DNA of 64,000 bases, taken from Hyphomicrobiales bacterium (GTDB lineage Bacteria > Pseudomonadota > Alphaproteobacteria > Rhizobiales > Rhizobiaceae). Below are positions 1-8,583 of the stretch, piece after piece. The DNA is taken from contig UCJD01000046.1 in NCBI GenBank assembly GCA_900472605.1, forward strand, positions 22,817-86,816, written 5' to 3'. Position numbers and translations under genes: made by a program. A model generated the notes under the pieces. The model had not been told where the DNA came from, ran no database searches, and was given only the letters and a program-made list of their open reading frames with translations. How positions within the stretch are numbered: the stretch's first letter is position 1; each line of letters starts with the position of its first letter.

Positions 1-1
1 A

Positions 2-481
2 CCGATCCTTGAGGATCAGGATGAAAACGGGCGGCCTATCACGCTCGTGGAGACAGGAGCGATCTGCGAATATCTGGTCGACAAGGCCGGAGGGCGCATG
101 GGACCGACGAACCCGAATGAGCGGATACTTTATCGGCAGTTCCTTCACTACTCAGAGGGATCCGTGATGCCAATACTCTTCGCCGCCTTGGTGGCGTCCA
201 AAATTCCTTTGCTTGGCAAGTTAGCCGCTCGAAAGGTCAGGGCGATGATGGACGTGCATCTCAACTTCATCGAGACAGAGCTTTCGTCGCGACCATGGTT
301 TGCAGGGGAAGAGATCACAGCCGCAGATGTCATGATGAGCTTTCCGCTCGAAGCCGCGAAGGCGCGGGCCGGACTTGGGAAAGAGCATTCGTCCACCATG
401 GCCTGGATTGATCGGATTCATTCCCGCCCCGCGTACAGAAAGGCTTTGGAAAAAGGCGGCCCTTACGCCTTCGCGAATTGA
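2..481 (+). CDS. Glutathione S-transferase family protein, 5' end outside window
   Basis: The frame is open from base 2, so the GTG at 47 is internal rather than the start. The visible part holds the end of the thioredoxin-like N-terminal domain, with the glutathione-contacting stretch L-V-E-T-G-A-I-C-E-Y-L. The all-alpha C-terminal domain follows, with the typical ending in which a Trp-Ile and a Pro-Ala-Tyr segment precede the last helix (AWIDRIHSRPAYRKALEKGG). Enzymes of this family conjugate glutathione to electrophiles or reduce peroxides in the cytosol; the substrate cannot be told from sequence. Roughly the first 50 residues are missing because of the window edge, not because of damage. 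Confidence 0.85.
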   Translation, partial: PILEDQDENGRPITLVETGAICEYLVDKAGGRMGPTNPNERILYRQFLHYSEGSVMPILFAALVASKIPLLGKLAARKVRAMMDVHLNFIETELSSRPWFAGEEITAADVMMSFPLEAAKARAGLGKEHSSTMAWIDRIHSRPAYRKALEKGGPYAFAN

Positions 482-626
482 TCGTTAATGACCACGATCT
501 TTTCGCGTGGACATTCCAGGTCGCACCCGGCGCCACCCGCTCCACGCGCGTTAGGCATCGACGCCGATGGAAAGGCTATGATCTCACGTCCACATCCAGT
601 CGGTGAACGGAAATGTGGAGACGACG

Positions 627-770
627 ATGTACTTCGAACTCAAGGACACTGCTGTCGAGATGTTTGCAAAGAGCCGCCATCACGGCGAGCTGTGCGATCT
701 CCCCTAGGACCTGATTGCCACTTAAGCCGAAGCATATGAAATACAGGCGGCTGCGCGATCAGCATCATGA
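627..770 (+). pseudogene. Possible remnant of a 2-keto-4-pentenoate hydratase-like N-terminus
   Basis: An ATG at 627 opens a reading frame whose translation, read through a TAG at 705 and a TAA shortly after, contains D-L-I-A-T-x-A-E-A-Y-E-I-Q. This resembles the N-terminal helix of the hydratase/fumarylacetoacetase family, where a Leu-x-x-A-Y-x-x-Q pattern is usual. Two in-frame stops in fewer than 50 codons mean it cannot be functional. The assignment rests on a short motif and could be chance. The rest of the 482-926 gap shows nothing I can support. Confidence 0.25.
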
Positions 771-926
771 TCGGAGCCGGCGAAGAGGTGAACATGCGGC
801 GAAGGCCGCTCTCTGGTCAATGATTTCTCCGTGATCAAACTTCTCGTCGACGAATGGAGAAGACGCGCAAGATGCGGTATGCATTTGTTTTGGCGAACCG
901 TTTTTAGTCGCGATGAGAGGTGCGCA

Positions 927-1043
927 ATGACCTATAAGACTGGCTCCATTGCCACCATCTGCCCACGATGCGGCAAACCCGCTCTGCAATCCCCAAGCAA
1001 AGGGATTTGGTGCGCGCACTGCAGGAACGGATCAAAGAGGTAG
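927..1043 (+). CDS. Very small zinc-ribbon-like protein (38 aa)
   Basis: The 38-residue frame carries two Cys pairs, C-P-R-C-G and C-A-H-C, about 15 residues apart, the layout of a zinc ribbon. A GAGAGG sequence lies about ten bases before the ATG, and a strong 14-bp hairpin follows the stop by three bases, which supports a real transcription unit. The protein is basic at the C-terminus (CRNGSKR). Function is unknown; such mini-ribbons can bind nucleic acid or act as subunits, but nothing here shows which. A longer start at 831 exists, but its extra residues look random. Confidence 0.45.
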   Translation: MTYKTGSIATICPRCGKPALQSPSKGIWCAHCRNGSKR

Positions 1044-1045
1044 AG

Positions 1046-1081
1046 AAGCGGCACGTGATTGTCGGAGATCACGTGCCGCTT
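1046..1081 (+). terminator. Strong hairpin after the zinc-ribbon gene
   Basis: AAGCGGCACGTGAT and its exact reverse complement ATCACGTGCCGCTT flank an 8-base loop, giving a perfect 14-bp stem that starts three bases after the stop at 1043. The 3' flank is not T-rich, so it is not a textbook intrinsic terminator. It may end or stabilise the transcript, or protect against the convergent IS66 remnant. Confidence 0.55.
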
Positions 1082-1097
1082 GAGGTTCTGCCGCTGG

Positions 1098-1400
1098 CTA
1101 CGTCCAATTCCAAGAAAGCAGTTTTTCTAGACGTGATCGGCGTGTCGGCGATACGGGCAAGGACGTCGCAAGCCACGCCTGCGGATCGATATCGCTGAGT
1201 TTTGCCGTCATGATCAATTCGGCTACGAAGGCGGCACGGTCAGCGCCACGATCTGATCCGGCGAAGAGCCAAGACTTCATGCCAAGTGCGAAGGCTCGCA
1301 GGGCCTGCTCGGCGGCGTTGTTCGTCACGGAAATCCGGCCGTCGTCCAGGAATGACGCGAGGCCATTCTAACGCTTGAGCATGTAGTCTATCGCCTCTGT
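1098..1400 (-). mobile_element. IS66-family transposase remnant (C-terminus only)
   Basis: Read on the minus strand, the translation contains the conserved IS66 TnpC C-terminal block: F-L-D-D-G-R-I-x-x-x-N-N-A-A-E-x-A-L-R, then W-L-F-A-G-S-D-R-G-A-x-R-A-A, and the closing D-P-Q-A-W-L and W-N-W residues. Upstream, an A-I-D-Y-M-L-K-R segment runs into a TAG where a Trp is expected, and the frame breaks beyond it, so only about 100 of the usual ~500 residues remain. No terminal inverted repeats or partner orfs were seen. It marks past transposition, and the element is dead. From about 1400 to 1762 no further gene is evident. Confidence 0.8.
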
Positions 1401-1762
1401 GACCGGTCAAGTGCGTGACAGCTGTCGGCCACGCTGGCGTGGCAGTTTCGTTTGAACAGGAAGGCAACGGTACGGCTGTCTGAAGCACGGCGTTGGAGAG
1501 CATGCGGTTCCGCGGATACGGCGGCTGGTTAAAGACTCGGGTTTCGATGCGCCTCTTAGAACATGCTTCAGTGGATCGCAAATGCTTGTAGCGTGCTGAC
1601 AGTGCCGCAATTGTCGGCCTAAGGCCAGGCAGGCACGAACCCCTCCCTATCCTCATACGGTGGGTTCTTGGTTGACCACTCGATAGACGTATCCTCTCTT
1701 TCCGCAACTTGCGACGGAACTAAATTTTCGTGGGCGACTTTCTCCGAGACTGGAGATTCGCA

Positions 1763-1909
1763 ATGAAATTTCAAAGTAAGCCTCCCGCTGACCTGCGCAC
1801 CACTCCACGGCGGTACAGCCGATCGAGGAGCCTCTGGGTCGAGTTCTTGTCTGTGGGTGTCGTCGCTGCCGTGGCGATATATGCGTGGGCCAGTTTCAAT
1901 GGCGCGTGA
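1763..1909 (+). CDS. Small single-span membrane protein (48 aa)
   Basis: A 48-codon frame begins at an ATG with TGGAG seven bases upstream. The first half is basic and polar (five Arg and two Lys before residue 25). The second half is a hydrophobic helix (residues 28-44, rich in Val and Ala), giving one membrane span with an N-in topology by the positive-inside rule. It overlaps the possible start of the next gene by eleven bases in a different frame, an arrangement consistent with translational coupling. I recognise no family; the small size leaves real doubt. Confidence 0.45.
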   Translation: MKFQSKPPADLRTTPRRYSRSRSLWVEFLSVGVVAAVAIYAWASFNGA

Positions 1910-3021
1910 TCTCACACGTCGTGCTGCATGTTCGATCCTGCAGCAAACGAGCGCAAATACGCCTCAAGCCTTCATACCACGCATCAATGCAAGATCGTCG
2001 CGTCACCACATACCATTCGCGGGACTAACATCATTAAAATCCATCATCAGATTGGCAGGACTGTGCGCGTGTATTTCACCGATTTTCGGTGGGGTCGCCT
2101 ATGCCGAAGACTTGTCCCGTGACGCAATCAATATGATCGATCTAGCATCGGTATCGGCCGAACAAATTGAACAGGACGGTAAGCGGCCCAATCCTGCGTT
2201 CGTTCGTCTGCAGGTATTACTTGATCGTGCTGGCGCGTCGCCTGGAGTTATTGACGGGTTGCCAGGCGAAAACGTCCGAAAGGCCATTGCGGGCTTCGAG
2301 CTTATGCGGGGCCTGCCAGTCGATGGGAAGCTTGACGCGGACATTGTCTCTCAGTTGAACGACGGACAGCATGTCATCGGGCCTTATATCATAGCGCCGG
2401 ATGACAGTGCTGACATCGTACCCGAAATCCCAAAAGACTATGCTGATCAAGCCAAAATGGAGCACTTGGGCTACACCAGTGTTGCAGAAAAAACTGGCCG
2501 AGCGGTTTCACATGGATGTTAACCTGTTGCGTGCGCTCAATCCAACGGCCCAGTTCTTGCCAGGGGAGACGCTGGATGTAGCGGTGCTCGGCGCGCCGCG
2601 CACAGGAAACGTGAAGCGGATTGAGGCCCATCGCAAGGAAGGCCAGATTATTGCCTTCAACGAGGATGGCGCGGTGCTCGCCGTCTATCCCGCGACAATT
2701 GGCAGCGAAGATAATCCGTCTCCATCTGGCAAACATAAGGTCAACGGCGTCGCCCGCAATCCACCATACATTTACAACCCCAAGATCAACTTCCAACAGG
2801 GCAAGAATAAGAAGAAGCTCACGCTTCCTAGTGGCCCGAACAATCCTGTGGGAACCGTCTGGATCGATCTGTCCGAGCCGACCTACGGAATTCACGGTAC
2901 TCCCGAGCCCTCGCTTATCGACAAAGCTGGCTCCCATGGGTGCGTTCGATTGACCAACTGGGACGTCGAAGAATTGAGCAGCATGGTGCGGCCGGGGGTC
3001 GTTGTCGATTTCGACAAGTGA
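1899..3021 (+). pseudogene. L,D-transpeptidase (YkuD/ErfK type) broken by a single-base frameshift
   Basis: Two frames join into one protein. The first (to about 2489) has a hydrophobic export segment ending A-Y-A-E-D and a peptidoglycan-binding-like helical domain. The second (from about 2491) carries a LysM-like A-E-R-F-H-M-D-V-x-x-L-x-x-L-N-P segment and a YkuD catalytic domain with H-G-T and the active-site S-H-G-C-V-R-L. The family forms 3-3 peptidoglycan cross-links or ties lipoproteins to the wall. The break lies at a run of six A (2488-2493); removing one A restores the frame exactly at V-A-E-K/L-A-E-R. The N-terminal start is uncertain: ATG 1899 leaves a long region before the export signal. 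All catalytic residues are intact, so the disruption is recent or a sequence error. Confidence 0.8.
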
Positions 3022-3297
3022 ACGCCACGCCAAAGATCAAAAGGTTGTCTGCTTGCGAAATCGGAGCGAGTGCGCAATGGAGAGTTCAGCATAGTTCGTG
3101 CAACTTTCTTTCTCGCCAGCCGTTTAGCAAACCGCGACCCTGATAAGCCGTCGCAGGCCCGCGGAGCTTCCTGCTCTTTGTTTACCCGACACGCGACGCA
3201 AGAAGGCAACATAGCTGGCGTCGGCGACCCCTCATATCTGCAACCGGAACCAATTCGGCATCGCAGCATTAAAGGGCAAGATCGATCGGAGAGCGCT

Positions 3298-3900
3298 ATG
3301 AAGTCATTGATTGCACAACTTTTAACTGCTGCGGCTTTGCTAACAGTTTTAGCATGCGGGGCTATCGCTGCGGTATCTCTCGAACGCGAGCATGACGCTC
3401 ACCCCTTTGACAATATGCAAGCGAGCCTTTGGACAAGCGTTCCGACCAAAATAGACCGGTCACGCCAGTCGTTGGAACGGTTGCCAGCGTTAGCAGCTGA
3501 TGACACACCTGCGATCCACCCTTCTAAAGCCTCGCTGGTTGCAAACCTCCCTACGGCAACGACAGAGGGTCGTGGTCATGGTGAATTTGACGCCCAGATA
3601 TTGGCGGACGATGCGCCCGCTAACGGTGATCAGTGCAGGTTGAAGTATCGTTCTTATCGAGCCGAGGACAACACCTACCAGCCCTTTGGTGGCGGGCCGC
3701 GCCGCTCTTGCCAAAGTGCTGCGGATAGATCACCTGCATTGATGCAACCGAGCCAACCCGACCAGTTCGCTGCGGACAGCTCTCTCCAGGATCATATTTC
3801 GTGGTGTCGCGCGCGCTACACCTCATATCGGGTGTCGGATGACACCTTCAAGCCATTGGGCGGCGCTGAGCGCCGTAGGTGTCAATCGCCGTTCGCATAA
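3298..3900 (+). CDS. Secreted BA14K-like protein with two C-terminal repeats
   Basis: I chose the ATG at 3298 because it begins a clear signal sequence (MKSLIAQLLTAAALLTVLAC) and follows GGAGAGC. The mature protein has a low-complexity middle and two copies of a Cys-flanked motif, C-x-x-x-Y-R-S-Y-R-x-x-D-N-T-Y-x-P-F-G-G-G and C-R-A-R-Y-T-S-Y-R-V-S-D-D-T-F-x-P-L-G-G. Each ends in a further Arg-x-x-C. These match the BA14K family, first known as a lectin-like immunoreactive Brucella protein and common in rhizobia, usually with one copy. Probably periplasmic or surface-exposed. At 200 residues with a doubled domain it is larger than the usual form. The role is not established. Confidence 0.7.
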   Translation: MKSLIAQLLTAAALLTVLACGAIAAVSLEREHDAHPFDNMQASLWTSVPTKIDRSRQSLERLPALAADDTPAIHPSKASLVANLPTATTEGRGHGEFDAQILADDAPANGDQCRLKYRSYRAEDNTYQPFGGGPRRSCQSAADRSPALMQPSQPDQFAADSSLQDHISWCRARYTSYRVSDDTFKPLGGAERRRCQSPFA

Positions 3901-3955
3901 TCAGAGTTGACGGCAACATCAGCCTCCAAAGGCTTTCTAGGAACGGCGCAAGCTG

Positions 3956-5020
3956 ATGAGAATGGGTAAAATAGTTTCGACGATCGCAACAATTCTGGCC
4001 GTAACCACCGTTGCTGCCATCCTCACGCAACGCAGCCCCGCCACCGCTGTGAATGATGGCCAGCTTCTAGATGAAAGCCGCGGCAGAGATGCCGATATCC
4101 CCGAGGCCATTCCTCTCAGGGGCTTAAAAGATGTCATGTGGCGAGTGGTTCATCAAGTGTCCGAGGACCGCGTGACGCTGATCGCAGCCGGGGTGACGTT
4201 CTACCTCCTGCTTGGCTTATTTCCTGCAATCTCGGCCGTTGTCGCACTGTACGGATTGGTCGCTGATACCTCGACGATGGCCGAGCATCTGAGGGAGTTA
4301 TCCGGCATGCTGCCGCCCGGGGCGTTCGACCTCATCGCCGAGCGGATCAGCAGTCTGTCAGAGAGCCGTAATTCAACACTTGGCCTGACCTTCTTCGCAA
4401 GCTTGAGCATTGCACTGTGGAGCACTCACAGCGCCACACTGGCGATCTTCGATGCCATGAACGTTGCCTACGATGAAACCGAAAAGCGTGGGCTAATCAC
4501 ACTGAACGTCGTTGGCTTGGCTTTCACTTTGTGTGCCATGGTATCGGCCGTGCTTATCATCGGCCTTGTTGCAATCATTCCCCTGGTCCTGTCCTACATC
4601 TGGTTGGACCGGTTCGAAGAGCAAATGGCACTCATTGTGCGCTGGCCGATCTTGTTTGTGATCGTCGCGATTGCGACGACGGCCATTTATCGGTTCGGCC
4701 CCAGCCGACAGCCAGCCAAGCTTCGCTGGCTGACTTGGGGTTCGGTCCTTGTGACGGTGTCCTGGTTTTCAATGTCGCTTGGCTTCTCGTTCTACCTCAA
4801 GCATTTTGCCAACTACGATGCGACGTACGGGACACTGGGGGCCCTTATCGGCTTCCTTGTCTGGATTTGGCTGTCGATCGTAATCCTCATTGTCGGCGGT
4901 GAGTTGAACGCCGAGCTCGAGCACCAGACCGCGAAAGACACCACCACTGGCACACCTCGTCCGATGGGGACCCGCGGTGCATATGTCGCAGACACGTTGG
5001 GTGCGCCTTCGGGACGCTAA
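3956..5020 (+). CDS. YihY/BrkB-family inner-membrane protein
   Basis: This 354-residue protein has about seven hydrophobic segments. The first lies near the N-terminus, and the family core starts around residue 60 with V-T-L-I-A-A-G-V-T-F-Y-x-L-L-G-L-F-P. Also visible are the conserved W-S-T-H-S-A-T-x-A-I-F-D-A-M-N and the late G-x-x-I-x-F-L-V-W-I-W-L segment, followed by G-G-E-L-N-A-E-L-E. YihY/BrkB proteins are polytopic and often called ribonuclease BN in error; their transport role is unproven. The short cytosolic tail is hydrophilic. It stands alone, convergent with the MscS gene ten bases downstream. Confidence 0.88.
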   Translation: MRMGKIVSTIATILAVTTVAAILTQRSPATAVNDGQLLDESRGRDADIPEAIPLRGLKDVMWRVVHQVSEDRVTLIAAGVTFYLLLGLFPAISAVVALYGLVADTSTMAEHLRELSGMLPPGAFDLIAERISSLSESRNSTLGLTFFASLSIALWSTHSATLAIFDAMNVAYDETEKRGLITLNVVGLAFTLCAMVSAVLIIGLVAIIPLVLSYIWLDRFEEQMALIVRWPILFVIVAIATTAIYRFGPSRQPAKLRWLTWGSVLVTVSWFSMSLGFSFYLKHFANYDATYGTLGALIGFLVWIWLSIVILIVGGELNAELEHQTAKDTTTGTPRPMGTRGAYVADTLGAPSGR

Positions 5021-5029
5021 CGTCATTAC

Positions 5030-5839
5030 CTACTTGAGCGCGATCCCTTTGGCCGACAACCCATCCTTCAGACGGTCGATGATGTCGTAGCGTGTCTCGG
5101 ACCATTGAGTTGTTCGAGCCCAGTACTGCAGCGTGAGAACGGTCTTGTCTGCGGTGAGGTCGTTGGAGAAGACCCGAGGCTGAGGCTGCTTCTGGACGCG
5201 TTCGTCGGCGGTCACGATCGACAGAATCTCCATTTTAACGGCGTTGGCGTCTGTGTCGTTGCCGATGGCAACCGAAAGCTCCTGCCGACGATTAGATTCG
5301 CGACTATGGTTGGTGATGGGAGTGTTCCACAGCGTCGAGTTGGGAGCCATCAAATACAGACCGTCGGCTGTCTTCATCTCCGTGGCAAAAAGGCCGATCT
5401 CGACGATGAAGCCTTTCACGGTACCCGTTTCAATATATTCTCCGACCCGCAGCGGCCGCAGCACAAGCAGCATGATGCCCGCCGCAATGTTTTGAAGTGT
5501 GCCTTGGAGAGCCAGCCCAACCGCCAAGCCGGCTGCACCTAGGGCTGCGATAATGGACGCAGTCTGAACGCCAAACTGACCGAGTACCGTCACGAAAACT
5601 AGGATCAGAAGTCCATAGTGCAGTACGTTCTCGAAGAACCGAGCGAGCGTTTCGTCAATTCCGTGGATTCGGGATATGCCTTGATATGCCCATCGACTGA
5701 CGATGCCAGACAGCATCCAGCCACCGACAAGCAGCACAAGGGCCCCGACGATCGAAAACCCGTATTGAACGGCGAGAGCGGTGGCCTGAGAAAATGCCGT
5801 GCGCGTGGCGACGATGACGTTAGCGGCTGGTGTTTCCAT
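5030..5839 (-). CDS. Small-conductance mechanosensitive channel (MscS family)
   Basis: The start was set at the ATG at 5839 (METPAANVIV); the longer open frame upstream has no homology-like content. The 269 residues give three N-terminal membrane helices. The third is the Gly/Ala-rich pore helix, G-A-A-G-L-A-V-G-L-A-L-Q-G-T-L-Q-N, followed by the beta domain (L-R-P-L-R-V-G-E-Y-I-E, then P-N-S-x-L-W-N-x-P-I-x-N) and the alpha/beta C-terminal domain. Such channels open under membrane tension and release solutes on hypo-osmotic shock. Length and motif order match short MscS proteins. It neighbours other envelope and stress genes but has its own transcription unit. Confidence 0.93.
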   Translation of the reverse strand: METPAANVIVATRTAFSQATALAVQYGFSIVGALVLLVGGWMLSGIVSRWAYQGISRIHGIDETLARFFENVLHYGLLILVFVTVLGQFGVQTASIIAALGAAGLAVGLALQGTLQNIAAGIMLLVLRPLRVGEYIETGTVKGFIVEIGLFATEMKTADGLYLMAPNSTLWNTPITNHSRESNRRQELSVAIGNDTDANAVKMEILSIVTADERVQKQPQPRVFSNDLTADKTVLTLQYWARTTQWSETRYDIIDRLKDGLSAKGIALK

Positions 5840-5964
5840 GGAGCTGGCCTTTGCTGTATGTAAGTCATGAGTTTTGAAACGACGGTGAGGCAGTTCTGGT
5901 GCGCGTGCGGCCAACTGAACTACGAAACCCGATTTCAGTTTTAGAATTCGGCGGTCCGCTCCAG

Positions 5965-6825
5965 CTAAATCATGATCTCGCCGCCCGTGACCGGAACAAC
6001 GGCACCCGTCATGTAGCTCCCAAGATCCGAAGCCAGGAGCACATACGCGCCCGCGAGTTCGGCCGGCTGTCCGGCACGTCCCATCAGGGTTTGCTGACCG
6101 AAACTTGTCGTCTTTTCTGACGACATGGTAGACGGGATGAGGGGCGTCCAAATCGGACCGGGGGCAACGGCGTTGACGCGAATGCCCTTCTCGGCAACCA
6201 TTTCAGCAAGACCCGCGGTGAAATTTGAAACTGCTCCCTTGGTCGAGGCATACGCAAGAAGGTGAGAGGACGGCTGCCGGGACTGGATCGACGTGGTGTT
6301 GATGATCGAGCTGCCTGGGCGCATGTAGGGGACAGCAGCCTTTGAAAGGAAGAAAGGCGCGTAGATATTTGTTCGGAATGTCTGGTCCCATTCCTCTGCA
6401 GAAATGTCCGATATGTCAGCATAGGTCCGCTGGAAGGCGGCATTGTTCACAAGTATGTCTATGGAGCCGAGTTCGCGAACGGTATGCTGAATGAGCTCTT
6501 TACAGTGGTCTTCGGAGGTGATGTCGCCAGGTGAAATCACGGCCCTGCGTCCCGCATCCCGAACCCAGCGAGCGGTATCTTCCGCGTCTTCGAATTCGTT
6601 CAAGAAGGAGATGACAACGTCGGCACCTTCTCGGGCGAACGCGACCGCAACAGCCTTGCCTATCCCAGAGTCCGCACCCGTGATCAGAGCGACCTTACCT
6701 TCAAGCCTTCGGTTTCCTTCGTACGAGTGTTCGCCATGGTCGGGGACAGGTTGCATTGCGGCTGTTTTGCCTGGCGGGTCCTGACGTTGCTCAGGATAGG
6801 GGGGCGTCGGGCGTTCTTCGGTCAT
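5965..6825 (-). CDS. SDR-family oxidoreductase, YghA-like aldehyde reductase
   Basis: The start at 6825 follows a near-perfect AAGGAG six bases upstream. The protein has 286 residues. An N-terminal extension of about 40 residues (PTPPYPEQRQDPPG) is typical of the YghA group. A Rossmann core follows, with T-G-A-D-S-G-I-G-K for NAD(P) binding, N-N-A-A, a Ser in the I-Q-S segment and the catalytic Y-A-S-T-K. The C-terminus P-V-T-G-G-E-I-M-I is also usual. This group reduces aldehydes, including those from lipid and sugar damage, in the cytosol. A GGAAC-N16-GGTT promoter about 30 bases upstream puts it under general stress control by inference. Confidence 0.93.
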   Translation of the reverse strand: MTEERPTPPYPEQRQDPPGKTAAMQPVPDHGEHSYEGNRRLEGKVALITGADSGIGKAVAVAFAREGADVVISFLNEFEDAEDTARWVRDAGRRAVISPGDITSEDHCKELIQHTVRELGSIDILVNNAAFQRTYADISDISAEEWDQTFRTNIYAPFFLSKAAVPYMRPGSSIINTTSIQSRQPSSHLLAYASTKGAVSNFTAGLAEMVAEKGIRVNAVAPGPIWTPLIPSTMSSEKTTSFGQQTLMGRAGQPAELAGAYVLLASDLGSYMTGAVVPVTGGEIMI

Positions 6826-6854
6826 CTTGTTCTCCTTTTGGATCAAGCAAGGTA

Positions 6855-6879
6855 AACCGAAGGGAGGGGTGCCAGTTCC
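6855..6879 (-). promoter_or_regulatory. EcfG-type stress promoter for the SDR gene
   Basis: On the minus strand the sequence reads GGAAC, 16 bases, GGTT. This fits the alphaproteobacterial general-stress sigma factor consensus (GGAAC, 16-17 bases, CGTT) at all but one position. It ends 30 bases before the ATG at 6825, a natural distance. Confidence 0.65.
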
Positions 6880-6968
6880 GCCAGCCGAGCAAGTTTTTCC
6901 AGTCACAATCGGCCCATCCAAACGCTCAACCAGACAAAGGTGTTAGGATCAATGCCTGCCATGGCGTT

Positions 6969-7151
6969 TCAGGGGTCGGTGAAGGCCGTCGCCTGGATGT
7001 GAATGGTCTTGCCATCAGGATCATGTTGGAAGATCAGGCCGCCGGTTGCCGTGGAATGGCCTGGGACCTAGTCGATGACAGTTTCCGTGCTTTCCAATAA
7101 AGCGGTACCGTCGCGCACCTCACCACGAACCGTGACCTGCGACGCTGTCAT
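6969..7151 (-). pseudogene. 60-codon gene interrupted by one amber codon
   Basis: On the minus strand an ATG at 7151 opens a frame that runs to a TGA at 6969-6971 with one interruption, a TAG at 7068-7070 after T-E-T-V-I-D. The downstream half (VPGHSTATGGLIFQHDPDG followed by KTIHIQATAFTDP) looks like genuine protein, with the amber in place of an expected charged codon. I do not recognise the family. It could be a fossil, or, less likely, a gene read through by a suppressor. Confidence 0.4.
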
Positions 7152-7258
7152 ATTGGCCCTATTACGCACTTCGATCTCTGCTGGTCGCGGGTTCCATCGA
7201 CGTCCTAAATGACCACTCTGACAAAAGGCCAGATCATGACCGACGGGAGCCGTAGCGG

Positions 7259-7438
7259 CTAGCCGGCAGCGTGGTATCCGCCATAGATTCCGATACCAAG
7301 ATAGAAGACGAAAGCAACGATCGCTATGCCTGCGCCGACCAATAGCGCAGCGCGTCCAAAGCGCAATTTCTGGCGATCTTCAGCAGGGCTGTCGGCCGAT
7401 GGAGCGATAGCTGGATCGGAGTTGGGATTGCTCGACAT
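7259..7438 (-). CDS. Small single-span membrane protein (59 aa)
   Basis: The start ATG at 7438 follows AAAAGGGA on the minus strand. Residues 1-28 are hydrophilic and rich in Asn, Ser, Pro and Asp. One hydrophobic helix (about residues 30-55, ALLVGAGIAIVAFVFYLGI) follows, and a short GGYHAAG tail ends the protein. It is probably an inner-membrane peptide of unknown function, lying among stress genes. No relative is recognised by name, though such peptides are common in rhizobia. Confidence 0.6.
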   Translation of the reverse strand: MSSNPNSDPAIAPSADSPAEDRQKLRFGRAALLVGAGIAIVAFVFYLGIGIYGGYHAAG

Positions 7439-7773
7439 CGTGATGTCCCTTTTGCTGTTTCGTTGTCTTGAACACAACAAGGGATCACAGCGCAAATTGT
7501 TCCTCGATTGCCGCGAGCTAACGCTGACCACAATTACACTACGGCGAGGCCAGAACAATGTGTGGAATGGGCCCCGATCTTCGATGACCACGGAGACCGT
7601 GGCCCGTGGCCCACCGCTACTTGGGGAGCGGGCCCCGGGGGTGGCGACGATCATCTCAAGCTCGTCGGCCTCCCTCATCGACTGTATGACTGTCAGCCGG
7701 CCGGAGTGCGAACGCTCGGCAACACTCAGCTCTTTGCCGAACATCGACAGGTCAAATCGCTACTCGCCACTGC
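7439..7773. other. Gene-free stretch
   Basis: This 335-base interval shows open frames on both strands, but none has a ribosome site, plausible composition or recognisable motif. It should carry the promoter of the small membrane protein. A GGAAC on the minus strand lacks a GTT at the right distance. Confidence 0.4.
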
Positions 7774-8190
7774 TCATTGTCTAGGGCGCGCCACCGCCCG
7801 GCCAGTGCCTTCGGAAGTTTCCGTGAGGGAAATTGAGGCAAGTGCGACATCTACTACCCGTGCCAGAACTTCTCCGGCCGCAGGTTTGAGGACCCATTGA
7901 CCTCCACGGGCATGATGCCGCTCAACGGTTGACAGATAGTCGTGCGAGTAGACCACAAAGGGCACTTGCCGCTCCCTAAGAATTTCAAACACTTCGCGAC
8001 ATCTGCCGTCGGTCAGTTGAGGATCGACGATGGCTATAACGGGCGTATTCGTCTTCAGCCAAGTCAGCGCATATTGGCAGTTTCCGCCAAGATGCAAATT
8101 ACGGAAGCCCGCCCGCCGTAGGACCTCTTCCACCTCGTTCGCTACCAAAAGGTCATTTTCAAGGATCAATACTTCGATTTCCGACGACAT
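7774..8190 (-). CDS. Single-domain response regulator (CheY-like receiver)
   Basis: I set the start at ATG 8190 (MSSEIEVLILENDLLVANEV), giving 138 residues with only a receiver domain and no output domain. Visible are the acidic pocket around E-N-D, the likely phospho-acceptor Asp in A-I-V-D-P-Q-L, a Ser in the V-V-Y-S position and the K-P-A-A loop lysine. Receivers of this subtype in rhizobia often act with HWE histidine kinases in stress signalling. Here no intact kinase lies nearby, only fossils at 8985-9364. An EcfG-like promoter sits 114 bases upstream. Confidence 0.85.
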   Translation of the reverse strand: MSSEIEVLILENDLLVANEVEEVLRRAGFRNLHLGGNCQYALTWLKTNTPVIAIVDPQLTDGRCREVFEILRERQVPFVVYSHDYLSTVERHHARGGQWVLKPAAGEVLARVVDVALASISLTETSEGTGRAVARPRQ

Positions 8191-8303
8191 GGGTGCGTCC
8201 GTCAATCTGTTGTGGTTACGAGACTTCGTTTGGGGCAGAAGTGAGCTCCACGATCTTGACAAGCGGAGGGATCACGAAGTCGCACCTTTGCGGGTCCTCA
8301 ATG

Positions 8304-8328
8304 AACTGTTCGCTAGCTCCGATGTTCC
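8304..8328 (-). promoter_or_regulatory. EcfG-type promoter upstream of the receiver gene
   Basis: On the minus strand the sequence is GGAAC, 16 bases, AGTT. It matches the general stress consensus except for the first base of the -10 element. It would leave a leader of about 100 bases before ATG 8190. Confidence 0.45.
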
Positions 8329-8530
8329 ACGACACGGCACGATTACCCGTGACTGACTGGATGTCTACCGAGGCTTGATGCAGAAAGAGGCAGAGGCGTC
8401 AAAGGGTCCTTTCACCTTTGGGGAATGTTTCTGATGTTGGCGCCTCGCTTCCCGACGATTAAGTCGACCAGGCAGACTTGGGTTCGCACATCCTCACACG
8501 GCGCTGCTTTGGCGTACCTCGTGGAGAAAC

Positions 8531-8555
8531 GGAACCAATTGCAGCCGCATGGGTT
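8531..8555 (+). promoter_or_regulatory. EcfG-type promoter for the small secreted protein
   Basis: The sequence is GGAAC, 16 bases, GGTT, ending 28 bases before the GTG at 8584 and 15 bases before its AGGAGG. Spacing and distance are right for the general stress sigma factor. Confidence 0.65.
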
Positions 8556-8583
8556 CGGGTTTAAAGGAATAGGAGGAGTGCAA

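Noticed and set aside
488..739. 83-codon plus-strand frame after the GST gene
   Set aside because: Arg/Pro/Ser-rich shadow-like composition and no ribosome site; the region is better explained as decayed DNA.
2480..2500. Programmed ribosomal frameshift in the L,D-transpeptidase gene
   Set aside because: The needed shift is +1, while A-rich slippery sites normally give -1, and no internal ribosome site or stable hairpin is evident downstream.
3246..3270. GGAAC upstream of the BA14K gene as an EcfG promoter
   Set aside because: The -10 half at 16-17 bases is CATT, not GTT.
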